NCBI RefSeq assembly: GCF_023499215.1
Contig: NZ_JAKHSK010000020.1
Span: 1-64,000, forward strand
Length of the DNA: 64,000 bases
Origin: Zunongwangia pacifica
GTDB lineage: Bacteria; Bacteroidota; Bacteroidia; Flavobacteriales; Flavobacteriaceae
Direction: 5' to 3'
The position numbers and the translations under genes are program-made. The notes under the pieces were generated by a model. The model was not told where the DNA came from. It ran no database searches and was given only the letters and a program-made list of their open reading frames with translations. This document shows, piece after piece, positions 23,839 through 31,866 of the stretch (within the stretch, counting starts at the first letter, position 1; each line of letters begins with the position of its first letter).

Positions 23839-24609
23839 TTGAAAGTTACATTTTTAGGTACAGGAACATCACAGGGAATTCCCATTATTGGTAGTACGCA
23901 CCCCGTTTGCTTAAGTAAAAACCCTAAAGACAAACGTCTAAGGGTCTCGATTATGGTAGAGTGGGGCGGACTAAATATTTTGATTGATTGTGGTCCCGAT
24001 TTTAGAATGCAAATGCTGGCAAACGATTTTGACAAGCTGGACGCCATACTTTTTACGCATGAACACAATGATCATGTTGCGGGGTTAGACGATATTAGAC
24101 CATTTTTCTTTAGGCAGGGCGACATCCCAATTTATGCCCATCAACGTGTTTTAAATTCTTTAAAAAAGCGCTTTGATTATATTTTTGTTACTGAAAATAA
24201 ATATCCCGGTGCCCCCGGGGTTAGAGAACATATTGTTACCGATGATGATTTTGAGATCGAAGGAAAAAAAATCACTCCGGTAAGTTACATGCATAACAGG
24301 TTGCAGGTATACGGATATCGAATGGCTAATTTTGCGTATTTAACCGATATAAAATCTATTTCTGAAAAAGAGGCTGAAAAACTTAAAAACCTGGAGGTAG
24401 TTGTAGTAAGTGCCTTGCGAATCGAGCCCCATCATTCTCATTTTAACCTGGCTGAAGCACTAGAATTTATCGATAAAATTAAACCCCAAAAAGCGTACCT
24501 TACCCATATTAGTCATTTGCTTGGATTTCATGATGAGGTGGAACAGTCGCTACCTGAAAACGTTCATCTGGCTTACGACAATTTGAAAATCACTATTGAT
24601 GAAAAATAA
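23839..24609 (+). CDS. MBL-fold metallo-hydrolase (PhnP/RNase Z-like)
   Basis: This 256-residue metallo-beta-lactamase fold protein starts VTFLGTGTSQGIPIIGSTHP. It has the dinuclear metal motif THEHNDHVAGLDDIR at about 73-87, DCGPDFR before it, and later His residues in SYMHNR and LTHISHLLG. A phosphodiesterase activity (PhnP-like or RNase Z-like) is likely from family knowledge. A TTG start at 23839 fits the family opening MKVTFLGTGTSQGIP, and no ATG precedes it in frame. It overlaps the next gene by 11 bp. Confidence 0.88.
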   Translation: MKVTFLGTGTSQGIPIIGSTHPVCLSKNPKDKRLRVSIMVEWGGLNILIDCGPDFRMQMLANDFDKLDAILFTHEHNDHVAGLDDIRPFFFRQGDIPIYAHQRVLNSLKKRFDYIFVTENKYPGAPGVREHIVTDDDFEIEGKKITPVSYMHNRLQVYGYRMANFAYLTDIKSISEKEAEKLKNLEVVVVSALRIEPHHSHFNLAEALEFIDKIKPQKAYLTHISHLLGFHDEVEQSLPENVHLAYDNLKITIDEK

Positions 24610-25099
24610 GATCCTACTATATTTATTCATATTTGCCGCATTGTTCACAATTTTTATTTATGTAAATGATAAGAAAATTCTGGACGATCAAACAGAGAGG
24701 ATCGTGAGTTTACAAAAGCAGTTAGACGACTTGAAGGCAGAAGAAGAAAATACTAAAACAACAGGATCTGAAGAGTTTTACGACTTTAGTTTGCAAAGAA
24801 ATGAGCCGGCAATTACCTATTTTGAGAATAGCGGTTTTGAAGCCTCGGAAATTGAACGTAAAGTTCAGGATGCCTTAATCGATATGAATAAAAGTAGTGA
24901 GGATAATAAAATGGTTCCGTTTGAAGGTATGAATGGTCCCATGCGCATCAATAAAGTAAAGCTGCTAAATCACAAATGGCTTATCGCTAATTTTACCGAT
25001 GGAAAACACTGGGGGGAAATTTTACTGAATTATTATATTACTGATGATGGTAACGTTGAATTTGAGCCTCTAAATTCCTTCTTATATCCTTCGGAATAA
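24599..25099 (+). CDS. Membrane-anchored protein of unknown function
   Basis: This 166-residue protein has an N-terminal membrane anchor (ILLYLFIFAALFTIFIYV) followed by a coiled-coil-like stretch (QTERIVSLQKQLDDLKAEEE) and a soluble C-terminal domain. The ATG at 24599 is preferred to the TTG at 24596. The 11-bp overlap with the MBL-fold gene implies translational coupling. I do not recognise the family. Confidence 0.75.
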   Translation: MKNKILLYLFIFAALFTIFIYVNDKKILDDQTERIVSLQKQLDDLKAEEENTKTTGSEEFYDFSLQRNEPAITYFENSGFEASEIERKVQDALIDMNKSSEDNKMVPFEGMNGPMRINKVKLLNHKWLIANFTDGKHWGEILLNYYITDDGNVEFEPLNSFLYPSE

Positions 25100-25253
25100 T
25101 TTTTTATAGTAAAGCGTTAAAATAACTCAAAGCAATAATTATTGATGTCAGGAGATTTGTCGTTGTTTTAAAATTGAAAATAGATTAATTGTTAAACTAA
25201 TTTATAATGTAACAAATCTTTTTCTGGTTCGTCTTGAAAGAAAGACATCAATC

Positions 25254-25898
25254 ATGAAAAGATTATCATCAGTTATTTTAGTTTCTTTATTATTTATTTG
25301 TCAATCTGTTTTTGCCCAAAATGAGCAAATTTCAGCACAGTTAGACTCCATTTGGAAAACCGATCAGGGGATTAGGATGGAGTTAATCAAACTTCAGCAA
25401 CAGGGAAAAACGAATACTTCAAAATTTCAGGAGCTTATTAGCGAAATGAAAACTCAGGATTCCATCAATCAGAAAAAAGTGTTTGAAATTTTAGAAAGTG
25501 GATGGCCGGAAAATCTGAATTTACAACAAAATCAGACGTTATTTTTGGTGATTCAGCATGCCGATCTAGAAACGCAAAAAAAGTATCTTCCTATTATCGA
25601 ATCTGCGGTTAAAAATGGCAAAACTTTAGCTTCTAACCTAGCTTTGCTAAAAGATCGAATAGCTTTAAGGGAAGGAGGAGAGCAAATTTATGGTAGTCAG
25701 GTCTGGCTCGATACCAATACCGGTAAAAAGTATGTGCAACCTATCGAAAATCCAGAAAAAGTAGATAGTTTACGGGCAGAAGTTGGTCTTCCAGATATGC
25801 AAACCTATCTTCAGCAGGGTTTTCAGATGGATTGGAGCCTGGAACAATATTATAAGGATTTACCAGAGCTAAAAGCATTGCTAGCAAAGAAAAACTAA
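25254..25898 (+). CDS. Secreted DUF6624-like protein
   Basis: A 214-residue protein with signal peptide (MKRLSSVILVSLLFICQSVF, cleavage near FAQ|NE). The core FLVIQHADLETQKKYLPIIE, the stretch LALLKDRIALREGGEQIYGS and QVWLDTNTGK match the DUF6624 pattern (VQHAD...Q...DR...G.xQxYGTQ). Function is unknown; location is probably periplasmic. It is convergent with ackA. Confidence 0.8.
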   Translation: MKRLSSVILVSLLFICQSVFAQNEQISAQLDSIWKTDQGIRMELIKLQQQGKTNTSKFQELISEMKTQDSINQKKVFEILESGWPENLNLQQNQTLFLVIQHADLETQKKYLPIIESAVKNGKTLASNLALLKDRIALREGGEQIYGSQVWLDTNTGKKYVQPIENPEKVDSLRAEVGLPDMQTYLQQGFQMDWSLEQYYKDLPELKALLAKKN

Positions 25899-25928
25899 TC
25901 GAAATGCTATTAATTTCATTTAAAAAAT

Positions 25929-25957
25929 AAGCTCAGATTTTTAACGAATCTGAGCTT
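25929..25957. terminator. Terminator between converging genes
   Basis: AAGCTCAGATT (25929-25939) and AATCTGAGCTT (25947-25957) are perfectly complementary. T-rich flanks are stronger on the minus strand (ackA side). Confidence 0.82.
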
Positions 25958-25982
25958 ATTCAATTTACAACAGATAACTAGC

Positions 25983-27176
25983 TTAGCTTACCAAAGTATA
26001 TGATTGTTTGGCAATCTCTAATTCTTCATTGGTGGGGACAATTAAAATTTGTTTTTCTGCTTCAGGTGGATTGATAGGACGAATGGTGTTCGCACGAATA
26101 TCGTTTTTTCGATGATCCAGATGAAGCCCTAAATATTCCATATCTTCTAAAGCAATTTTTCTAATAACGCTGCTATTTTCTCCGATTCCGGCAGTGAAAA
26201 TAATAGCATCTACACCGTTCATGGCTGCAACGTAAGAACCAATATATTTTTTGATCCTGTAGCCATTAATATAAAGTGCGAGCCTGCAATTTTCGTCGCC
26301 TTCAGCAGATCGTTCTTCAATATCGCGCATATCACTATAGCCGGTAAGGCCTAACATGCCGCTTTCTTTTAATAGAATATTATTTACTTCTTTTGCAGTA
26401 TAGCCAAGTTTATCGATTAGGTAAAAAATGACCGATTGGTCGATGTCGCCCGCACGAGTGCCCATGATTAGGCCGTTTGCAGGCCCCATTCCCAACGAAT
26501 GGTCAATCGCTTTTCCGTTTTTAATAGCGGTGATGCTACAACCATTGCCAAGGTGTACACTGATAATTTTTTCTGAAGGAAGTCCTTTTTCTTTTAAATA
26601 TTCAATTGCTTTTTCTGAAACATATTTATGACTTGTGCCATGAAAACCGTAAGCTCTAACATCGTGATCTTCCAGAAATTTCTTAGGAATGGCATATTGA
26701 TAGGCTTTTTGTGGCATCGTTTGAAAATAGGCTGTATCGAAAACTACCACCTGTTTTGCTTCGGGAAATACACTTTCAGCAACTTCAATTCCGAGTAAAT
26801 TATGAGGATTATGTAATGGCGCTAAAGGAAAAAGATTTCTAATTTTTTCTTTTACATCTTTAGTAACTTCCACGGTTTTAGAGAAACTTTTTCCGCCGTG
26901 AACCACGCGATGTCCTACCACCTGAATATGCTTTTCATCTTCAAGTACACCTACTTCTTTATCCATTAAAAACGAGGTGATTTTCTTTAAGCCTGTTTCG
27001 TGATTTGGGATATCTATTTCTTTAGTAAGCTTGGTTTCGCCAGCTTTATAGTGAAGCAAAGAACCCTTTAAACCAATACGTTCTACCAGTCCGCTTGCTG
27101 CCACTTTTTCTTCTGGCATTTTTATAAGTTGGTATTTTATAGAAGAACTCCCTGAGTTGATAACTAAAATATTCAT
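25983..27176 (-). CDS. ackA: Acetate kinase
   Basis: This 397-residue ASKHA kinase interconverts acetyl-phosphate and ADP with acetate and ATP. It begins NILVINSGSSSIKYQLI (phosphate-binding), contains VVFDTAYFQTMP, YGFHGTSHKYVS with the catalytic His, and HLGNGCSITAIKNGK. The usual ackA length is about 400. It starts 1 bp after pta, so pta-ackA form the acetate/acetyl-CoA operon. Confidence 0.97.
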   Translation of the reverse strand: MNILVINSGSSSIKYQLIKMPEEKVAASGLVERIGLKGSLLHYKAGETKLTKEIDIPNHETGLKKITSFLMDKEVGVLEDEKHIQVVGHRVVHGGKSFSKTVEVTKDVKEKIRNLFPLAPLHNPHNLLGIEVAESVFPEAKQVVVFDTAYFQTMPQKAYQYAIPKKFLEDHDVRAYGFHGTSHKYVSEKAIEYLKEKGLPSEKIISVHLGNGCSITAIKNGKAIDHSLGMGPANGLIMGTRAGDIDQSVIFYLIDKLGYTAKEVNNILLKESGMLGLTGYSDMRDIEERSAEGDENCRLALYINGYRIKKYIGSYVAAMNGVDAIIFTAGIGENSSVIRKIALEDMEYLGLHLDHRKNDIRANTIRPINPPEAEKQILIVPTNEELEIAKQSYTLVS

Positions 27177-27177
27177 A

Positions 27178-29271
27178 TTAAATTCCTTGTGCCTGGATCG
27201 CGGTTATTATTACGGTGTTAAATACGTCGTCTACGGTACAACCTCTACTAAGGTCGTTTACAGGTTTATTAAGTCCCTGTAGCATTGGGCCAATGGCCAA
27301 AGCACCGGTTTCACGCTGTACAGCTTTGTAGGTATTGTTCCCGGTATTAAGATCTGGGAAAATGAGGACACTGGCTTGTCCTGCAACTTCAGAATCTGGG
27401 AGTTTACTCTTTCCTACAGTGGCATCTACCGCTGCATCATATTGAATAGGTCCTTCAATTTTAAGGTCGGGACGTTTACTTCTTACAATCTCTGTAGCTT
27501 CACGCACACGGTCAACATCTTCACCTTTACCAGAAGTTCCAGATGAGTACGAAAGCATGGCAATTTTTGGCTCGATACCAAAAGCTTTACTACTTTCTGC
27601 GGAAGAAATTGCGATTTCGGCAAGTTCTGCAGCATTAGGGTTTGGGTTGATCGCACAGTCACCAAATACCGAAACTCGATCTTCTAGACACATAAAGAAT
27701 ACAGAGGAAACAACAGAAACACCTGGTTTTGTTTTAATAAACTGAAGCGCAGGCCTAATAGTATGCTGTGTGGTATGTGCCGCTCCCGAAACCATTCCGT
27801 CTGCATCACCTTTATGGATCATCATAGTGCCGTAATAGGAAACATCAGCCATCATATCGCGGGCCATATCCATATTTACATTTTTATGCTTTCTAAGCTC
27901 GTAGAAGGTTTCAGAATAATCTTCATAGTTAGCTGAATGTATAGGATCGATCACAGTAACTTTACTTAAATCGATATTTAAGCCAAGATCTGCAATCTTA
28001 TTTTTAATCTTATCGATATTTCCTAGAAGGGTAATATCTACAATATCTAAAGCGATTAGACGCATTGTGGCGATAAGGATACGCTCATCTGTTCCTTCAG
28101 GAAGTACAATGCGCTTTCTAGATTGCTGTGCACGTTTGTATAGACTATACTGAAACATTTTTGGAGTAAGTGCCTTTGGCTGAAAATTAAATAGTTTTTC
28201 AGTCAGGCGATCAAGATTCAGGTATTTATCAGACACTGCTAAAGACGTCATGATCTTTTGTTTACTGTCTTTATAAATCTGAGATTTAATACTTCCAATC
28301 TGGTTAGTTACTCCAAAAGTTCCGCCCTGTACAGAAACAATCGGTACAATTTGAGAAAGTCCTTCAATAAGTTTTAAAATACTGTCTTCAGGAATTAATC
28401 CACCCGTAAGTATGATCCCTGAAATTGGTGGATAATTAGTAGAAATATGCGCCTGTAAAGCACCAAGAATAATATCTGCACGATCTCCCGGGGTAATAAC
28501 CAGGCTATTTTCTTTAAGCTTGGTGATATAATTTCTAAGCTGCATGGCGCCAACGCCAAAACTACCGGTTTGATTATTTAAATGTGTTTCTCCAAAAAGA
28601 ACTTTACCATCTAATTCTTCTACAATTTCTTTAATGGTGGGGTGAAGCAGCGTATTGATCATTGGTACAATAGAAACTTCAACCTCTTTAGGGAAAAATT
28701 TATCAAGATCAGCTTTTATTTTTTCAATATTTTCTTCCTGAATTTTATTGGCTACCACACCAATAACTTTTACGTCGCGGTTATTAAAAGAGCTATAGGT
28801 GAAGTTTAATGCATCCACCAATTCTTTTTGAGTTTTATCTTTTCCGCTGGAAATAATTATGGTTGGTAATCCCAGATTTTTGGCAACCGTTACATTGGTG
28901 TCGAATTCAAACACATTTCCTTTTACAGAAAAATCGGTCCCTTCAACCAAAACAAAATTAAACTGCTCTTCCAGGTTTTTATATTTCTGGATAATAACAT
29001 CGATAATTTCGCCCGATTTACCAGCGTTTCTTTTATCTACTAATTCCTTACGGGTAACGCCATACGCTTTTTCGTAAGGGATTTCGATATCAAAATGGGA
29101 AAGCATGGTTTCAATGTGATTGTCTTTCTGATCTTCAGGAAAATCGTCGATGATGGGTCTAAAATATCCTACTTTATCTGTTTTTCCCAAAAGTGTTTGC
29201 ATTAGCCCCAAAGATATTAAAGACTTTCCGCTGTCCTCTTCCATGGTAGCAATGTAGATACCTTTATTCAT
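27178..29271 (-). CDS. pta: Phosphate acetyltransferase (long form)
   Basis: This 697-residue Pta converts acetyl-CoA and phosphate to acetyl-phosphate. The N-terminal P-loop dethiobiotin-synthetase-like domain has EEDSGKSLISLGL near residue 11. A DRTGG domain follows at about 215-325, and the catalytic PTA domain covers about 375-690 with SYSSGTSGKGEDVDRV and GPIQYDAAVD. It is the first gene of pta-ackA. A perfect 15-bp palindrome lies 14 bp upstream. Confidence 0.96.
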   Translation of the reverse strand: MNKGIYIATMEEDSGKSLISLGLMQTLLGKTDKVGYFRPIIDDFPEDQKDNHIETMLSHFDIEIPYEKAYGVTRKELVDKRNAGKSGEIIDVIIQKYKNLEEQFNFVLVEGTDFSVKGNVFEFDTNVTVAKNLGLPTIIISSGKDKTQKELVDALNFTYSSFNNRDVKVIGVVANKIQEENIEKIKADLDKFFPKEVEVSIVPMINTLLHPTIKEIVEELDGKVLFGETHLNNQTGSFGVGAMQLRNYITKLKENSLVITPGDRADIILGALQAHISTNYPPISGIILTGGLIPEDSILKLIEGLSQIVPIVSVQGGTFGVTNQIGSIKSQIYKDSKQKIMTSLAVSDKYLNLDRLTEKLFNFQPKALTPKMFQYSLYKRAQQSRKRIVLPEGTDERILIATMRLIALDIVDITLLGNIDKIKNKIADLGLNIDLSKVTVIDPIHSANYEDYSETFYELRKHKNVNMDMARDMMADVSYYGTMMIHKGDADGMVSGAAHTTQHTIRPALQFIKTKPGVSVVSSVFFMCLEDRVSVFGDCAINPNPNAAELAEIAISSAESSKAFGIEPKIAMLSYSSGTSGKGEDVDRVREATEIVRSKRPDLKIEGPIQYDAAVDATVGKSKLPDSEVAGQASVLIFPDLNTGNNTYKAVQRETGALAIGPMLQGLNKPVNDLSRGCTVDDVFNTVIITAIQAQGI

Positions 29272-29284
29272 AGTGCTTATTTTT

Positions 29285-29299
29285 TCTCACCTGGTGAGA
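29285..29299. promoter_or_regulatory. Palindrome in the pta leader
   Basis: TCTCACC-T-GGTGAGA is a perfect 7-1-7 inverted repeat 14 bp before the pta ATG. It may be an operator or an mRNA hairpin at the ribosome-binding region. Confidence 0.45.
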
Positions 29300-29600
29300 T
29301 TTTGATGCTAATTCCCTAGTTTTATGGGGATACTTAACAATTAAAATTAGTTTCAAAATACTTCTCTATTTTAAAGAAGTGGTACAAATTTACCAGTAAT
29401 TTGAGGCATGAAACCTAATAAATGTCATATTATAAAGTTAAAATAACTTTAATGGGAAAGGTAAAAGAGTAAGAAATAATTGAAAGCTCGTAATAAATCA
29501 TAATTAGGTGTGGTCACCCTGAAACTGCCTCGTCAGTTGGTAGCTCTAGAATGGTAAAAAAAATCAATAACTGCAAATTAACAAGAATCAATAAAAATAA
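29300..29600. other. Intergenic region without a recognised gene
   Basis: The gap between the esterase and pta is AT-rich. Apart from the palindrome at 29285-29299 I see no gene, RNA or repeat that I can support. Confidence 0.5.
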
Positions 29601-30260
29601 CTACCCATTTCTTTCTAACCATTCCTTTAGCTCAAAGAAATTCTGTGGGGCAACTCCGTGACCTACCGGAAATTCAGAATACGTATTTTTTATCTTTAAT
29701 TGATCTAGGAAAGGTTTAGTTTTTCGTGCCCATTCGATAGGGATCACCTGATCTACGCTTCCATGAGAACAATAAAAATTTAGATTATCAAAATTGTTGT
29801 TTTCAAATCCGGTTTTTATAATCGCTTTGTTCACATAGCCACTAAGCGCAATCACATTTTTAACTTTTTCTGGATAGGAGAGTGCGACAGCATAACTTAA
29901 AATACTTCCCTGGCTAAAGCCCAATAACGTTACTTTGTTTTTATTGATGGGATAAGCTTCGATAGCTTCATCAATAAATTTTGCGATAAGGTCACGGGAT
30001 TCAATAGCTTGCTCATCGTCACTAAATTTTCCGTTTACATTATCAAAATAGATGGCATACCAGGCATTTCCACCGGGTTGCATGGGATAAGGTGCTTTAA
30101 CCGAGATCACAAAAAACTCTTCGGGTAACTCGCTGGCAAAACTAAAAAGATCCTGCTCATTACTGCCATAACCATGAAACATAAAAACTACAGGAGCTTT
30201 CTCGGTCTGTCCTTTTGGTTGTTTTATAAGGTGTTCTAAAGAAAGATTTGCTGTTTGCAT
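29601..30260 (-). CDS. Alpha/beta hydrolase (phospholipase/carboxylesterase family)
   Basis: This 219-residue serine hydrolase has the oxyanion region FMFHGYGSNEQD, nucleophile GFSQGS at about 115-120, the Asp in SHGSVDQVIP, and the catalytic His in FPVGHGV. It is similar in size and order to the carboxylesterase group of bacterial esterases. The substrate is unknown. Its ATG touches the stop of the upstream DUF4870-like gene, indicating co-transcription with 30260-33788. Confidence 0.87.
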   Translation of the reverse strand: MQTANLSLEHLIKQPKGQTEKAPVVFMFHGYGSNEQDLFSFASELPEEFFVISVKAPYPMQPGGNAWYAIYFDNVNGKFSDDEQAIESRDLIAKFIDEAIEAYPINKNKVTLLGFSQGSILSYAVALSYPEKVKNVIALSGYVNKAIIKTGFENNNFDNLNFYCSHGSVDQVIPIEWARKTKPFLDQLKIKNTYSEFPVGHGVAPQNFFELKEWLERNG

Positions 30261-30598
30261 TACGTGATCGTTTTAAACCATTTTTGGAAATATACCCCGA
30301 TATACGGAATTAACCGAAATTCTCCCTGAACAGCCGCAATGATTCCGTAAATCCAAATAATTAAAGAAACCAGATAAAATGCTGTTGGAATGTAAAAATT
30401 GCTAAAGGTCGAGGCCACTGCACCAAGTAAATAAAATATAATATGAGTTCCAAAAGCCTGGCGAATATGAAAGCTGGCTAGTTTGTGCTTATCGTCCATA
30501 TTCATAAAAATGGCGATTATAAATCCTATAATTGTGATATAAGCCGTAATCGCAGCAGTTTTGCCGTTATTTGGGCTGTTTTGGGATTGTGAACTCAT
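30260..30598 (-). CDS. DUF4870-like small membrane protein
   Basis: A 112-residue protein with about three transmembrane segments: AAITAYITIIGFIIAIFMN, IIFYLLGAVASTF and FYLVSLIIWIYGIIAAVQGE. The spacing and the FHIRQAFG stretch match the Tic20-like/DUF4870 group (HxRQA). Function unknown. It lies in a run of minus-strand genes with 0-14 bp spacing. Confidence 0.78.
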   Translation of the reverse strand: MSSQSQNSPNNGKTAAITAYITIIGFIIAIFMNMDDKHKLASFHIRQAFGTHIIFYLLGAVASTFSNFYIPTAFYLVSLIIWIYGIIAAVQGEFRLIPYIGVYFQKWFKTIT

Positions 30599-30612
30599 AC
30601 TTTTAGAAGTTT

Positions 30613-31866
30613 TTATTCTGCGATGATTAGTTGATTATTATTAAAAATACCAATCGCTTTTCCTTTTAATTTTTGCCCTAAAAAGATACTGTTCTGTGAG
30701 GTTGAAAGTATATCTGATTTCTCGAAAGTATATTTTTCTTCAGGCAAAAAGAAACTTAGTTTTGCCGATGCCTCTTCAGCTATCTTAGCATTTTCAGTTT
30801 TAAATCGTGATCTTCCGCGAGTTAGGATCTCAACAGTTTCTTCCGTAGAAAAAATAGTCTGTAAAGCGCCAAAAGCACTTTCTAATCCAATACTTCCGTA
30901 GCTGGCATTATCAAATTCTACTTTTTTGTTTTCGATATCTATAGGATCATGATCACTGGTTACAAAATCGATAGTCCCTTCTTTTAATCCTTTAATTAAA
31001 GTCTTGGTATCATTTTTTGTTCTTAGCGGCGGTAATACTTTTGCACGGGTATCAAATTCGGTCAGCAGATCGTCGGTTAGCACCAGGTTATGGATAGCCA
31101 CACTACAGGTTACATCCAGGCCTTTTTTCTTCGCTTCTTTAATAAGTGCAACCGATTTTGCTGTAGAAACCGTCGGTATATGAAGTTTCCCACCGGTATA
31201 TTCTAAAAGATATAGATCACGGGCAATTTGTAGATCTTCAGCAAGATTCGGGATTCCTTTTAAACCTAAAAGCGTACTGTTATGATGTTCATTTACAATC
31301 CCTTTACCGGCAATTTTCTTTTCCAGCGGGAAAGATTGTACCAATCCGTCAAAATTTTGTGTGTATTGTAAGGCAATTTTTAGAAGGTTTGGATTGCTTA
31401 CCGGCTTTTTATAATCGCCAAAACTTACCGCACCAGCGTTACTCATATCGTAAAGTTCGGCTAAATCTACACCTTCGGTTTTAACCGTTAAGGCTCCAGT
31501 AGGCAATAAATTCACCGCATTTCCCTGCGCTTTGGCTTTCACCGAATGGATAGCGGAACTGTTATCGATAGTAGGATTGGTTTGTGCATTAAGTACCACA
31601 TCGGTAAAGCCACTAAAAGCTGCGGTTTTTAGTCCGTTTTCAATAGTTTCGCGCTCTTCATAACCCGGCTCACCAAAACTTACGCTGGTATCAAACCAGC
31701 CCTGCGAAACATGTAACCCTTCGATGTTTATTTCCTTATCGGCTTTTTCTTTAATAGAATTTCCGATTTTTATAATCATGCCGTCTTTAATAAGAATATC
31801 GGCTTGTTTTAAATGATAATCGCTTTGCTGGTCTACGATTGTGGCAGATTTTATAAGTAGCTTCAT
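30613..31866 (-). CDS. Dihydroorotase homologue lacking metal ligands
   Basis: A 417-residue amidohydrolase-superfamily protein of type I dihydroorotase length. The usual DxHVHLREPG metal motif reads DTSVSFGEPG (residues 59-68), so both His and the substrate-binding Arg are replaced. HIAHVST is HIPTVST, and the TDHAPH motif is SDHDP. It is therefore probably not a normal zinc dihydroorotase. It may act as a non-catalytic partner of aspartate carbamoyltransferase, as reported for PyrC-like proteins in some bacteria, or have another role. It overlaps the upstream BatA gene by 4 bp. Confidence 0.85.
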   Translation of the reverse strand: MKLLIKSATIVDQQSDYHLKQADILIKDGMIIKIGNSIKEKADKEINIEGLHVSQGWFDTSVSFGEPGYEERETIENGLKTAAFSGFTDVVLNAQTNPTIDNSSAIHSVKAKAQGNAVNLLPTGALTVKTEGVDLAELYDMSNAGAVSFGDYKKPVSNPNLLKIALQYTQNFDGLVQSFPLEKKIAGKGIVNEHHNSTLLGLKGIPNLAEDLQIARDLYLLEYTGGKLHIPTVSTAKSVALIKEAKKKGLDVTCSVAIHNLVLTDDLLTEFDTRAKVLPPLRTKNDTKTLIKGLKEGTIDFVTSDHDPIDIENKKVEFDNASYGSIGLESAFGALQTIFSTEETVEILTRGRSRFKTENAKIAEEASAKLSFFLPEEKYTFEKSDILSTSQNSIFLGQKLKGKAIGIFNNNQLIIAE

